DNA of 14,258 nucleotides from Pseudomonadota bacterium (GCA_023433855.1 JAEYTV010000584.1:1-14258); one strand, 5' to 3'. Counted from the stretch's first letter, positions 1 to 7,361 are shown. Notes: generated by a model not told the origin, from the letters alone. Made by a program: numbers and translations.

Positions 1-960
1 CTGTTGATCTATCCGGGCTGCCAGTTGTCTGCCATTTACGGATTGACGGATCTCTTTCGCATCGCCAGCGAGTGGTCTCCGCAGGATTTCGATCCCCGAC
101 GGGTCATCCGGGTTTCTCATTGGAAGGAATCGGAGGGGGAAATCTCATGCGTGTGGGACAGCCATCCTGAACGTCCTCACCGTCTTGGTTTTGCGGTCGC
201 TCCCCCAAGCATCATCATGCCCGCGCAAATGCAACCGATGCCGGTCGCCGCAAAATGGATGGCCGAAGTCCATGCGCAAGGGGTAACAGTGTGCTCGATC
301 TGTGCTGGGGCCTTCGTGTTGGCGGAGACCGGTTTGATCAATGGTCGCCGGGCAACCACCCATTGGGCCTTCAGTGATGAGCTCGCCGCCCGCTTCCCCG
401 AGATCGAGCTCTCCGCAGACAACATGGTCATCGACGACGGTGATGTTGTCACAGCGGGAGGCATCCTGGCCTGGACGGATCTGGGTTTGACACTTGTGGA
501 GAAACTCCTGGGACCCGGCGTGATGCTTTCCACCGCGCGATTTTTGCTCGTTGATCCACCTCGGCGAAATCAGGGCGTCTATCGCATGTTCATCCCCAAA
601 TTCGATCATGGTGACGCAGCTATACTCAGCGTCCAGCATCATCTTCACGCCGCGCAGGCGGAAACGCATGACATGATCGATCTTGCGTCCCGCGCCAAAC
701 TGACCGAACGGACGTTTCTGCGCCGCTTCAAGAAGGCGACCGGGCTCAGGCCGACCGAATATCTGCAGCAGATGAGGATGATGAAGGCCCGGGATTTGCT
801 GGAAAGTACCAATCAAGCCGTGGAGCAGATCGCCTGGGCTGTAGGTTATTCGGATGCAACCGCTTTCCGGCGCGTATTTCAGCGGGTCACGGAACTGACG
901 CCGGCCGGCTACCGGCGGCGATTTGGATCACATCTCGCTTCAGGAAGAGCCGAGCAGTAA
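1..960 (+). CDS. GlxA family transcriptional regulator (DJ-1/PfpI-like domain plus AraC HTH), 5' partial
   Basis: The reading frame is open from the first base and the protein begins inside the first beta-strand of the amidase-like domain (LLIYPGCQLSAIYGL). The true start is therefore probably a few codons upstream of the window; the TTG at 4 is unlikely to be the start. The N-terminal ~190 residues match the DJ-1/PfpI (glutamine amidotransferase-like) fold, with the nucleophile-elbow-like SICAGAF followed by GRRATTHW. The C-terminal ~90 residues carry a double AraC-type helix-turn-helix (LTERTFLRRFKKATG and VGYSDATAFRRVFQRVTELTPAGYRR). Such regulators are predicted to sense a small molecule through the first domain and usually activate neighbouring catabolic genes. 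The target is not visible here, because the downstream gene points the other way. The family call is secure; the ligand is unknown. Confidence 0.93.
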   Translation: MLIYPGCQLSAIYGLTDLFRIASEWSPQDFDPRRVIRVSHWKESEGEISCVWDSHPERPHRLGFAVAPPSIIMPAQMQPMPVAAKWMAEVHAQGVTVCSICAGAFVLAETGLINGRRATTHWAFSDELAARFPEIELSADNMVIDDGDVVTAGGILAWTDLGLTLVEKLLGPGVMLSTARFLLVDPPRRNQGVYRMFIPKFDHGDAAILSVQHHLHAAQAETHDMIDLASRAKLTERTFLRRFKKATGLRPTEYLQQMRMMKARDLLESTNQAVEQIAWAVGYSDATAFRRVFQRVTELTPAGYRRRFGSHLASGRAEQ

Positions 961-1420
961 CGGCTCAGAGAATTGCGTGGCGCGTTTGAACACAGGAGAC
1001 TGAACAAAGGAGACCGAACGACGGCGTGCCAATCACATACAGGCGCAATGTCAGGCAGGCGCACCGCCAAGATGGTCTCGGCGAGAAGGCAGGGCAGGGG
1101 GCGTCACTTCGCGGGCAGAAGCAGAGTAGGATCTTCTCTGCCGCTTACAGCTCGGAAGCATCCGTTCAGAAGCATGGGGAATGGCCCCGTGCACATGTTG
1201 TCGCAGCTACGCGTTGGACCCCAGATGGGGACTGTGACCCCTAAGGTGACTACTCCATCACGAGAGGGAATTGCCCGCGGCGGGTTACCGTTTGTCAGAC
1301 GACCACCTGAAGTGGCTCGCCGTAGCCTGCCATGTGCTACCTGCTCGGTCTGGCTATCTGACTTGAAGCGAACGAGCTATGCACCGCCGCTCGAAGTGGG
1401 TGAAGGTTGCATGACGTGAA
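961..1420. other. Gap of about 460 bases between genes, no recognisable gene
   Basis: This gap lies between the end of the GlxA-type gene and the 3' end of the minus-strand LysR gene. Its plus-strand open frames translate into Arg/Ser/Gly-rich sequence with no family resemblance and start at TTG or GTG without well-placed ribosome binding sites, so I do not call them. It holds a 14-base imperfect tandem repeat near its left end and a few short GC-rich dyads, for example CCCG-CGG-CGGG at 1274-1284. I see no tRNA, no IS end and no convincing terminator. It could be an eroded gene or a region producing a small RNA; neither is supported directly. Confidence 0.5.
988..1015 (+). repeat. Imperfect 14-base tandem repeat, two copies
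   Basis: Two adjacent units, GAACACAGGAGACT at 988-1001 and GAACAAAGGAGACC at 1002-1015, match at 12 of 14 positions, and a third GAAC follows. Each unit contains a Shine-Dalgarno-like AGGAGA, but neither is followed by a start codon at usable distance. It lies 27 bases past the GlxA-type stop codon. Function unknown; it may be a slippage product. Confidence 0.5.
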
Positions 1421-2311
1421 TTATTCTAGCGGAGACTTGACCACGTCCAAGAAGGCCCGCAGCGCTGGTGGAACAGCACGGTGGCCGGGATAATAGATCG
1501 CCATTCTCTCCGGCCCGTGCATCCACGACGAGAGCACCGTCCGCAACTGGCCTGCTGCAATGGCGGGTTCGGCAGCCCAGTTCGCGACATAGGCGACTCC
1601 CAGCCCCCGGACGGCAGCCTCGACCATCAGGTCCTCGTCATCCAGCACGACCGAACCGTCTGTGTCGACCGTGACCTCCTGGCCAGCTCGCTCAAACTCC
1701 CATCGGTACAGCTTTCCGCTCGGCAGACGATGGCCGATGCACCGATGCCGGACGAGGTCGTCCGGCAACAGAGGCTCTCCGGCCCGATCGAGATAGGCAG
1801 GCGACGCGACGCACTGAAAATGCACCGGCTTGCCAAAAGGCACCGCGATCATATCCTTGGGAATGGACTCCATGAGACGCGCGCCGGCGTCGAAGCCGCC
1901 GGATACAATATCAATAAGCCGCCCCTCGGCCACAAGGTCTACCTTCACATCCGGAAACCGCTGAACCATCCGTGGAAGTATCTCCCGCACCAGGTAGCCC
2001 GCTGTTACTCGAGGCGCGTTTACGCGCACCCGACCTGCCACGCTGCCTCTGAAGGCCGTGACAACATCTAGCGCCTCCTCCAGGGAGCTCATCACGGTAT
2101 GTAATCTGCTCAGAAGAGCGACACCCGCCTCTGTAGGTGAGACACTCCGGGTCGTTCGGTTGAGGAGACGCACACCGAGGCGTTCCTCCAGACCTCGCAC
2201 CGTATGGCTAAGGGTGGACGGCGCTGTCCCAAGCTCATCCGCCGCGCGGCGAAAGCTGCGATGGGTGGCAACGGCCATGAAGGCACTAAGGTCATTGAGC
2301 GAGGGGCGCAT
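1421..2311 (-). CDS. LysR family transcriptional regulator
   Basis: At 296 residues this is a standard-length LysR-type regulator. Residues 1-62 form the winged helix-turn-helix (SFRRAADELGTAPSTLSHTVRGLEERLGVRLLNRTTRSVSPTEAG), and residues ~90-290 form the periplasmic-binding-protein-like effector domain (GRVRVNAPRVTAGYLVREILPRMVQRFPDVKVDL). The gene is divergent from the RidA and quinone oxidoreductase genes, which are its likely targets. The ATG at 2309-2311 has no clear Shine-Dalgarno sequence before it, and an in-frame stop upstream excludes a longer start, so translation initiation may be weak or leaderless. A 19-base dyad fitting the LysR T-N11-A rule begins 3 bases upstream of the start codon, suggesting autoregulation. 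The effector is unknown. Confidence 0.94.
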   Translation of the reverse strand: MRPSLNDLSAFMAVATHRSFRRAADELGTAPSTLSHTVRGLEERLGVRLLNRTTRSVSPTEAGVALLSRLHTVMSSLEEALDVVTAFRGSVAGRVRVNAPRVTAGYLVREILPRMVQRFPDVKVDLVAEGRLIDIVSGGFDAGARLMESIPKDMIAVPFGKPVHFQCVASPAYLDRAGEPLLPDDLVRHRCIGHRLPSGKLYRWEFERAGQEVTVDTDGSVVLDDEDLMVEAAVRGLGVAYVANWAAEPAIAAGQLRTVLSSWMHGPERMAIYYPGHRAVPPALRAFLDVVKSPLE

Positions 2312-2314
2312 TAT

Positions 2315-2333
2315 TGATGGTATTTTTGCATCA
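2315..2333. promoter_or_regulatory. Putative LysR binding dyad (TGATG-N9-CATCA)
   Basis: A perfect 5-base inverted repeat, TGATG (2315-2319) and CATCA (2329-2333), flanks an AT-rich 9-base spacer. It contains T-N11-A, the core pattern of LysR-type operators. It lies in the 129-base divergent region between the LysR gene and the RidA gene, close to the LysR start. By analogy with other LysR systems, binding here would repress lysR and allow activation of the divergent genes. The dyad is seen; its role is inferred. Confidence 0.45.
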
Positions 2334-2440
2334 GTTCATTCCGATTTCAACGTCTAATCGTACAGCTCCGCTCTGGTTATCTCTGCTCCGCAACCGGCAA
2401 CACGCCAAAAATGACACCAGCTTTCAACTGGAGAAGCAAG

Positions 2441-2839
2441 ATGACTAAGCGCGAAACGATCTTCCCGGCCCGCCGACAGGCTCTCTACGAGATCAACCGA
2501 TATTCAGCGGCTATCCGATCAGGCGACTTGCTGTTCGTCTCGGGACAGGTGGGAAGCCGGGAGGATGGCTCCCCCGATCCCGACTTCAAGACACAGGTCG
2601 AACTGGCATTCACCAATCTTGAGGCGGTGCTGAGGGCTGCCGGCTGCACCTTGGATGACATCGTCGACATGACAACTTTCCACACCGATCCTGGAAAGCA
2701 GTTTGAGGTGGTGTCGGCCGTCAAGGAGAAGACATTTCCGCAGGAGCCATATCCGAACTGGACGGCTGTGGGTGTAAACTGGCTCGCCGGCTTCGATTTC
2801 GAGATCAAGGTAATCGCGCGTGTCCCGCAAGCCGCGTGA
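2441..2839 (+). CDS. RidA (YjgF/YER057c/UK114) family protein
   Basis: A RidA-type protein of 132 residues. The family includes enzymes that hydrolyse reactive enamine/imine intermediates to ketones and ammonia; others are of unknown function. Visible family features are SGDLLFVSGQVG, the central block TQVELAFTNLEAVLRAAGCTL, and FPQEPYPNWTAVGVNWLAG-F--EIKVIARVP near the C-terminus. The canonical Arg of the active deaminases (usually in an RxxV/xR block before the last strands) is not obvious, so the enzyme may belong to a diverged subgroup. The ATG at 2441 is chosen over the ATG at 2411 because GGAGAAG (2430-2436) precedes it at proper spacing. It sits upstream of the quinone oxidoreductase gene on the same strand, with a 102-base gap holding a strong hairpin, and is divergent from the LysR gene. 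Confidence 0.9.
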   Translation: MTKRETIFPARRQALYEINRYSAAIRSGDLLFVSGQVGSREDGSPDPDFKTQVELAFTNLEAVLRAAGCTLDDIVDMTTFHTDPGKQFEVVSAVKEKTFPQEPYPNWTAVGVNWLAGFDFEIKVIARVPQAA

Positions 2840-2883
2840 CGTCTCCGACGACACCTTCAACTGACACGACATGACCATGCCTT

Positions 2884-2908
2884 CGGCCATATCCCAGCGA
2901 TATGGCCG
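2884..2908 (+). promoter_or_regulatory. Perfect 10-bp hairpin between the RidA and quinone oxidoreductase genes
   Basis: CGGCCATATC (2884-2893) and GATATGGCCG (2899-2908) are exact reverse complements around the 5-base loop CCAGC. The stem can be extended by G-U pairs. No T-run follows, so it is not a classical intrinsic terminator. It could be an mRNA-stability or partial-termination element between the two genes, or an operator with a 25-base footprint for the downstream gene, whose ribosome binding site AGGAGA is at 2930-2935. Confidence 0.6.
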
Positions 2909-2941
2909 GGGCCTCATAATTGTACCTAGAGGAGACATTGG

Positions 2942-3901
2942 ATGAAGGCAGCCATCTATGACGCTCCGGGCAGCCCGGACGTGCTACGCTACGAAGATGT
3001 ACCAGACCCCATCTGTCCAGCCGATGGGGTCCTCATTGAAGTTGAGGCAATTTCGATTGAAGGTGGTGATCTCATCAACCGCGCAACGACAGCTCCTCCA
3101 GCGCCAGCTCGCGTGCTCGGTTACGCGGCGGCCGGTGAAATCATTGCCGTCGGCTCCGATGTGGACGAGCGCCTCGTTGGTCAGAAGGTCACGAGCTTCG
3201 GCATGAGCGGATCTCATGCCGCGCTGCGGGCTGTGAAATGGACAAGGACATGGATCGTACCGGAGGGCTTGACTTTGGCGGCTGCGGCCGCCTTGCCAAT
3301 CTCCTTCGGCACAGCGTACCACTCCCTTTTCGCCCGGGGGCGACTGACTGAAGGAGAAACAGTTCTCATTCAGGGCGGTGCGGGCGGTGTCGGGGTCGCA
3401 GCTATCCAGCTGGCGCACAAAGCTGGAGCAACAGTCATCGCGACGGTAAAGGGGGCAGATCGCGCCGCGCGTCTGAAAGACATCGGCCTCACCCATGCCA
3501 TCGACTACCGGAAATGCAGCGTGGCGGACGAGGTTTTGCGCCTGACCGGCGGGCGGGGTGCCGACCTTGTTGTCGATTCCGTAGGCTCTACCCTGAAGGA
3601 GTCATTGGCAGCGTTGCGACCTGAGGGACGTCTCGTCTTCGTCGGCAATGCAGGACGGTCCTCCCTTGAGCTGGATCTCTGGCCGGCCCTGCAAGCAAAC
3701 CAGACGCTGCTGGGTGTCTTCATGGGAACGCAGCTTGAGAAGCCGGAGGTCTACCGATCGGTCGCCAACGTGCTGAACTCGGTAGCCGCAGGTGAACTCG
3801 TCGTCCCTATTGATCGAAGCTTCAGACTTGCCGAGGCCGCGGCCGCGCATGCCTATGCGGAAGAGAACCCTACACTGGGGCGTGTCGTGATGCTCCCATG
3901 A
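2942..3901 (+). CDS. NADP-dependent quinone oxidoreductase-like MDR protein (zeta-crystallin type)
   Basis: This 319-residue protein belongs to the medium-chain dehydrogenase/reductase superfamily. It has an N-terminal GroES-like domain (MKAAIYDAPGSPDVLRYEDVPDP; VLGYAAAGEIIAVGSDV) and a Rossmann domain with the nucleotide-binding motif GGAGGVG at residues 145-151. The catalytic and structural zinc ligands of alcohol dehydrogenases are absent, which places it with the zinc-free quinone oxidoreductases/enoyl reductases. These use NADPH to reduce quinones or alpha,beta-unsaturated carbonyls in the cytoplasm. The GHE motif common in relatives reads GYA here. The ATG at 2942 follows AGGAGA at good spacing. 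It is probably co-expressed with the upstream RidA gene and controlled by the divergent LysR. The exact substrate cannot be deduced. Confidence 0.92.
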   Translation: MKAAIYDAPGSPDVLRYEDVPDPICPADGVLIEVEAISIEGGDLINRATTAPPAPARVLGYAAAGEIIAVGSDVDERLVGQKVTSFGMSGSHAALRAVKWTRTWIVPEGLTLAAAAALPISFGTAYHSLFARGRLTEGETVLIQGGAGGVGVAAIQLAHKAGATVIATVKGADRAARLKDIGLTHAIDYRKCSVADEVLRLTGGRGADLVVDSVGSTLKESLAALRPEGRLVFVGNAGRSSLELDLWPALQANQTLLGVFMGTQLEKPEVYRSVANVLNSVAAGELVVPIDRSFRLAEAAAAHAYAEENPTLGRVVMLP

Positions 3902-3922
3902 CGGGTGTCGCAACCAGCCGAA

Positions 3923-3952
3923 GAAGCCGGGGGCAACTGCTCGCCCGGCTTC
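3923..3952. terminator. GC-rich hairpin between convergent genes, probable terminator
   Basis: A perfect 9-base stem, GAAGCCGGG (3923-3931) with CCCGGCTTC (3944-3952), has a 12-base loop. It starts 22 bases after the stop of the quinone oxidoreductase gene, in a 211-base convergent gap. No T-tract follows on either strand, so its strength as an intrinsic terminator is uncertain. The rest of the gap holds only a 12-base palindrome (TGCCAGCTGGCA, 3969-3980). Confidence 0.5.
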
Positions 3953-4112
3953 CGCCGAGGGGCTAGAGTGCCAGCTGGCAGCGTGGATTGCCAAGGACGA
4001 TTGCACGAGCACCTTCTACAGATACGGCTTAGGACCGCGTTGCCACCAGCTAAGAGCCGTCACCAATCCCCTGAGCGGTGGTGGAAGATTGCTGTGCGGG
4101 GACAACCGCTAG

Positions 4113-4499
4113 TCAGAGGCCCAACTGGGCTTCGATCGAGGACTTGTCGATGATGGACCAGACCGAGACGATCTGCCCTTCAACAAACTGGTAGAAGACG
4201 TTCTCGGCGAACGAGACCTGACGTCCGTTGACGGGGAGGCCGAGGAAGGTGCCTTTAGGGGAGCAGTTAAATTCCAGCCGGGCAGCGACAAAGGGGGGCT
4301 CGCAGGTGAGAATTCCGATCCTGAAGAACAGATCCGGGATCTGTTCGAAGTCGTTGATCAGCATGTCTCGATAGCCGGCAAGGCCGAAGCTCCGGCCGTT
4401 GTGCTGTACATCGGTAGCGACAAAGGTTCCGAGGTCCTCCCAGTTCTGGCCGTTCAGGCAGGCAATATAGGCACGGTATTGATCCGCAAGCGATGTCAT
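4113..4499 (-). CDS. SnoaL-like (ester cyclase / NTF2-like fold) protein
   Basis: A small protein of about 128 residues with the SnoaL/NTF2-like cone fold. The pattern includes an N-terminal helix (LADQYRAYIACLNGQNWEDL), VATDVQHNGRSFGLAGYRDML, and the strand-rich end FLGLPVNGRQVSFAENVFYQFVEGQIVSVWSIIDK. Relatives include polyketide cyclases and many uncharacterised stress-associated proteins, so no reaction can be assigned. Of the three in-frame ATGs (4514, 4508, 4499) I prefer the one at 4499, because GGAG lies 9 bases before it; the ATG at 4514 would add five residues and has no ribosome binding site. It lies downstream of the NmrA-type gene on the same strand, 86 bases away, so the two are probably one transcript under the divergent HxlR regulator. 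Confidence 0.88.
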   Translation of the reverse strand: MTSLADQYRAYIACLNGQNWEDLGTFVATDVQHNGRSFGLAGYRDMLINDFEQIPDLFFRIGILTCEPPFVAARLEFNCSPKGTFLGLPVNGRQVSFAENVFYQFVEGQIVSVWSIIDKSSIEAQLGL

Positions 4500-4585
4500 C
4501 CTGTGCATCTCCATGGGGTTGAGGAACCGAGGCGGCGGTGGACCGAGACCTGCATCAATGGACGAGGACGCAAGTTGATCCCAAG

Positions 4586-5506
4586 TCAGCGAAGGGCCAC
4601 CATGGCCACCGGAGCTTGTATGGCATGATCAAGGAGCGGCCTTCCCGGGCCCTCAAGCCACGTTTCCAGGGTCAGGAGTTCGCCGAACTCGTCATTAAGT
4701 GCCTTAAGATCGGCTGATCCGGCACAGCGCCCGTCGTCCACCAGTTCGGCCAGACGGCCAAGAAACCGGTTCTGCGCAAGCACGCTGTCGGAAAAGCGAT
4801 GATAAGCGATTGGTTGCCCTGCTGCACGGCTCAGTACATCCTGCAAGTCCAGACCGGTGACTTCGTCACCAGCTATCTCCAGCGTTCGTCCGGCATGGGC
4901 TTCAGGAACGTCCAGGATCGCTGCAACGATCTTGCCGATATCATCCACTGCGATGACCTGCATGGCCTGATCTGGTCGCATGAGGAAGTTGAACTCGCCA
5001 TGCTCCAGGCCCATGCCCGGCAGCATCAGCATTTCCATGAAGGAAGTGGGGCGAACAATCGTGTAACGAATACCTATGGCGCGGATATGGTCCTCGATCT
5101 CAGTCTTGCTGTCGAAGTGACCCATGCCCGTGACGCCCTTGCCGGCTGCGCCCACGGAGGAATAGACGAGATGGCCGACGCGTGACGCTTTCGCGAGATC
5201 AGCGGCGGTCTTTCCCCAGCTGACCTCCTCTTCGTCGGTTATGCCATACGCTGCCCCCTGGCCGGAACTGGGTTGGACGCTGAACACCGCATCAACGCCG
5301 GACATGGCTGCCTGGAGGGTTTCCGGTTGCGCAAAGTCTCCCTGACGCAGCTCAAGACCTTGTGCGGCAAGAGCCTTTGCCTTGGTTCCGTCAGGATCTC
5401 GCACAAGCGCCCGGACAGCCCAGTTCTTTGCCTTGAGAGCCCTCGCGACTGCTCCGCCCTGCTGCCCAGTGGCACCCAGCACCAGTGCCGATCTTGTTTC
5501 GCCCAT
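4586..5506 (-). CDS. NmrA family NAD(P)-binding protein
   Basis: A 306-residue atypical short-chain dehydrogenase of the NmrA/HSCARG type. The glycine-rich nucleotide motif GATGQQGG is at residues 11-18, followed by VRALVRDPDGTKAKALAAQGLELRQGDF and the VDAVFSVQ and HLVYSSVGAAG strands. YTIVRPTSFMEMLML matches the region after the usual active-site Tyr. Members either sense the NADP(H) redox state or reduce quinone-like substrates. The Tyr-x-x-x-Lys catalytic pair is not evident, so a sensor role is possible. The start at 5506 is chosen because the protein then begins just before the Rossmann strand and AAGGAAC precedes it; an earlier in-frame ATG at 5599 would add 31 residues unlike the family. 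It is divergent from the HxlR gene. Confidence 0.9.
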   Translation of the reverse strand: MGETRSALVLGATGQQGGAVARALKAKNWAVRALVRDPDGTKAKALAAQGLELRQGDFAQPETLQAAMSGVDAVFSVQPSSGQGAAYGITDEEEVSWGKTAADLAKASRVGHLVYSSVGAAGKGVTGMGHFDSKTEIEDHIRAIGIRYTIVRPTSFMEMLMLPGMGLEHGEFNFLMRPDQAMQVIAVDDIGKIVAAILDVPEAHAGRTLEIAGDEVTGLDLQDVLSRAAGQPIAYHRFSDSVLAQNRFLGRLAELVDDGRCAGSADLKALNDEFGELLTLETWLEGPGRPLLDHAIQAPVAMVALR

Positions 5507-5561
5507 TCCGCAAGTTCCTTTTCGTAACTCTTGATCGGGGGAAGATGGCACTGGTATATCT

Positions 5562-5575
5562 CCGTCACAAGACGG
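5562..5575. promoter_or_regulatory. Dyad in the HxlR/NmrA divergent promoter region
   Basis: CCGTC (5562-5566) and GACGG (5571-5575) form a perfect inverted repeat around ACAA. A second, weaker dyad, GCAC-TTTTTT-GTGC (5575-5588), adjoins it. The whole divergent gap is only 104 bases, so a regulator bound here would lie between or over both promoters. HxlR proteins bind as dimers to short dyads next to their own gene, making this the best candidate operator; the assignment is inferred. GTAACT also occurs twice in the gap, at 5524-5529 and 5604-5609. Confidence 0.4.
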
Positions 5576-5610
5576 CACTTTTTTGTGCGCCGGTGACACA
5601 GAGGTAACTG

Positions 5611-6036
5611 TTGAACAAGACGATCCACGGCAGGCCGTATCGAGAGGGATTGAAAGGTCCGATCCTTACGCCCTGCGCGCCTCATAGTGTTCTTGCCCGC
5701 ATGGGCGACAAATGGACGATCCTGGTGATGTCTATCCTCGCTATAGAGCCAGAGGCGTGCTTGCGTTTCTCGGAGATCAAGAATGGCATCCCGAAGATCT
5801 CCCAGCGCATGTTGACACTGACACTGCGAAACCTCGAGCGCGATGGATTGGTGAAGCGGCACTACTATCCGGAAGTGCCGCCGCGGGTGGAGTACCAGCT
5901 CACGGCAATCGGAAAGACCATGCTGCCGGCTCTCGAAGGCTTCACGTCGTGGATCCGGGAAAATTGGCAAGTAATCGAGCAATCGCGCGAGCAGTTCGAC
6001 GCTTTAGAGAGCGGGGATCGCGCGCCCGCGTGCTGA
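5611..6036 (+). CDS. HxlR family winged-helix transcriptional regulator
   Basis: A 141-residue HxlR-type (DUF24) MarR-like regulator. The family signature is clear: the conserved Cys with LARMGDKWTILVMSIL, then RFSEIKNGIPKISQRMLTLTLRNLERDGLVKRHYYPEVPPRVEYQLTAIGK, covering recognition helix and wing. The Cys at residue 22 sits where redox-sensing members (YodB, HypR) carry their reactive cysteine, and a second Cys is the last residue, so electrophile or oxidant sensing is plausible. The start is TTG at 5611 with AGAGG at 5600-5604; an in-frame TAA at 5605-5607 excludes a longer protein, and a TTG at 5650 is a weaker alternative. It is divergent from the NmrA/SnoaL pair, its likely target. Confidence 0.92.
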   Translation: MNKTIHGRPYREGLKGPILTPCAPHSVLARMGDKWTILVMSILAIEPEACLRFSEIKNGIPKISQRMLTLTLRNLERDGLVKRHYYPEVPPRVEYQLTAIGKTMLPALEGFTSWIRENWQVIEQSREQFDALESGDRAPAC

Positions 6037-6261
6037 ACGGGCAGAGGCACATGACAATTCAAGATGGAAGCTGCCCTTTCGCCAATGCGGCACATCGTTG
6101 CATATATGACTTCAGCAGTAGCTGCTCGACCGGGGGAGGCGGTGGGCGGCACCATCTGCAGGTGACGGTACTGTGCCTCGATTTGGCGTGCCGTCTGCCT
6201 TCACCTTTGAAAACGGCTGCACAATCCGCTAGGCCGATCGTAATCATTAGGAATCGGGGGC

Positions 6262-7188
6262 GTGAATTTGGTTCAGCGGGTGGGCGAACTGGATATTGGT
6301 CTTCTGCTCGCGCTTGATGCACTGTTGCGAGACGAAAACGTGACACGCGCTGCGGCAAGGCTGAACATCACCCAGTCTGCCTTGTCGGGTCGGCTGAACA
6401 AGCTTCGGCAGATCCTGAACGACCCTCTGTTTCTCCCCGCTTCAACCGGACGCGGCGTGACAGCCACACCGCATGCCCTTGCACTGAAGCCGGAACTGGA
6501 TCAACTAATCGAGCGCTTGAAAGAGTTTGGGCAGAAGGCTCACGTGTTCGACCCCTCTGCGAGCGACCGAACCTTCGTGATCGCCGCGTCCGATAATCCT
6601 GCGGCAATCATCGCTCCCGACCTGCTCCCGCTTGTTCGTGAACGCGCCCCTGGAGTCAGGATCGCGTTCATGCTCCCCGACAGAGCGATGATCGGCGAGC
6701 ATCTGGAGCGCGGTGACGTCGATCTATACGTCGGCGCGGCAAGTGACGCGCCGCTAGACCTGATCGGCCGCAACCTGTTCGAGGACGAACTGGTAACTGC
6801 CCAGCGGATCGGTCATCCTCGTGGAAGCGGACCTCTGTCCCTCGACGAATTCTGCTCCCTTGATCATCTGTTGATCTCGTCCGACGGCGGTATGTTCTCG
6901 GGCGTGATCGATGACGTTCTGGCGGAGCAGGGTCGAAGTCGAAGGGTTACAGTATCCGTTCAAAGCTACGCGCTGGCTCCTCTTGTCGTGGCTTCGACCG
7001 ACTGCATCTGCACGCTACCCAAGCGGTTGCTGGGGCGTTTCACCCATAGCCTCGCCCTGTTTGAGCCGCCGATCCGTCTGGGTAAATTCGGATTGAAGTA
7101 CTTCTGGCATCCGAAGACGACAGCAGACCCTGCTCATCAATGGCTGCGCGCTATCGTGGCTGAAGCCGCCGTCGGGAACCGCGCCTAG
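6262..7188 (+). CDS. LysR family transcriptional regulator (NodD/NahR/PcpR-like)
   Basis: A 308-residue LysR-type regulator. Residues ~10-68 form the HTH (LLLALDALLRDENVTRAAARLNITQSALSGRLNKLRQILNDPLFLPASTGRGVTATPHA). The DPLF---xxGxxxTP pattern is typical of the NodD/NahR/PcpR branch, which often responds to aromatic or phenolic compounds. The effector domain follows (FVIAASDNPAAIIAPDLLPLVRERAPGVRIAF). It starts with GTG at 6262, with AGGA at 6249-6252. It precedes the exported metallo-hydrolase gene on the same strand with a 173-base gap, so the hydrolase may be its target, although LysR genes more often lie divergent to theirs. The 225-base gap before it holds only short dyads such as AGCAG-TAG-CTGCT (6114-6126) and CATATATG (6101-6108). 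Confidence 0.93.
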   Translation: MNLVQRVGELDIGLLLALDALLRDENVTRAAARLNITQSALSGRLNKLRQILNDPLFLPASTGRGVTATPHALALKPELDQLIERLKEFGQKAHVFDPSASDRTFVIAASDNPAAIIAPDLLPLVRERAPGVRIAFMLPDRAMIGEHLERGDVDLYVGAASDAPLDLIGRNLFEDELVTAQRIGHPRGSGPLSLDEFCSLDHLLISSDGGMFSGVIDDVLAEQGRSRRVTVSVQSYALAPLVVASTDCICTLPKRLLGRFTHSLALFEPPIRLGKFGLKYFWHPKTTADPAHQWLRAIVAEAAVGNRA

Positions 7189-7226
7189 CCATCGATCGTA
7201 ACGATGGGTCGCATCGCCCACTGCGA
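7189..7226 (+). terminator. Two tandem short hairpins after the LysR stop codon
   Basis: Immediately after the TAG, CCATCG (7189-7194) pairs with CGATGG (7202-7207) over a 7-base loop. TCGCA (7209-7213) then pairs with TGCGA (7222-7226) over 8 bases. There is no T-run, so termination is possible but not shown. They lie at the left end of the gap before the metallo-hydrolase gene. Confidence 0.35.
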
Positions 7227-7361
7227 TTGGTCTTCCAGATCTCAAAATGCCACCTTCAGGACGGCCTACGATCCGCCCCCGTGGGAACGAACATCCTTTC
7301 CCTCGGCCCTGTCGCAAACTCGTTCAGGCCATTCTTTCCCAAGTAGCCCTTCATCAAGAGA

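Noticed and set aside
329..336. Single CCGGTTT copy inside the GlxA-type gene
   Set aside because: A lone heptamer within coding sequence is expected by chance; it has no partner at the spacing seen in the 9801-9835 cluster.
973..1419. 148-codon plus-strand frame (and a shorter frame at 1026-1244) after the GlxA-type gene
   Set aside because: Starts at TTG/GTG without a well-spaced ribosome binding site, biased Arg/Ser/Gly-rich composition, no recognisable family.
5712..6317. 201-codon plus-strand frame overlapping the HxlR gene
   Set aside because: Out-of-frame overlap with the HxlR gene and with the start of the LysR gene; no family match.
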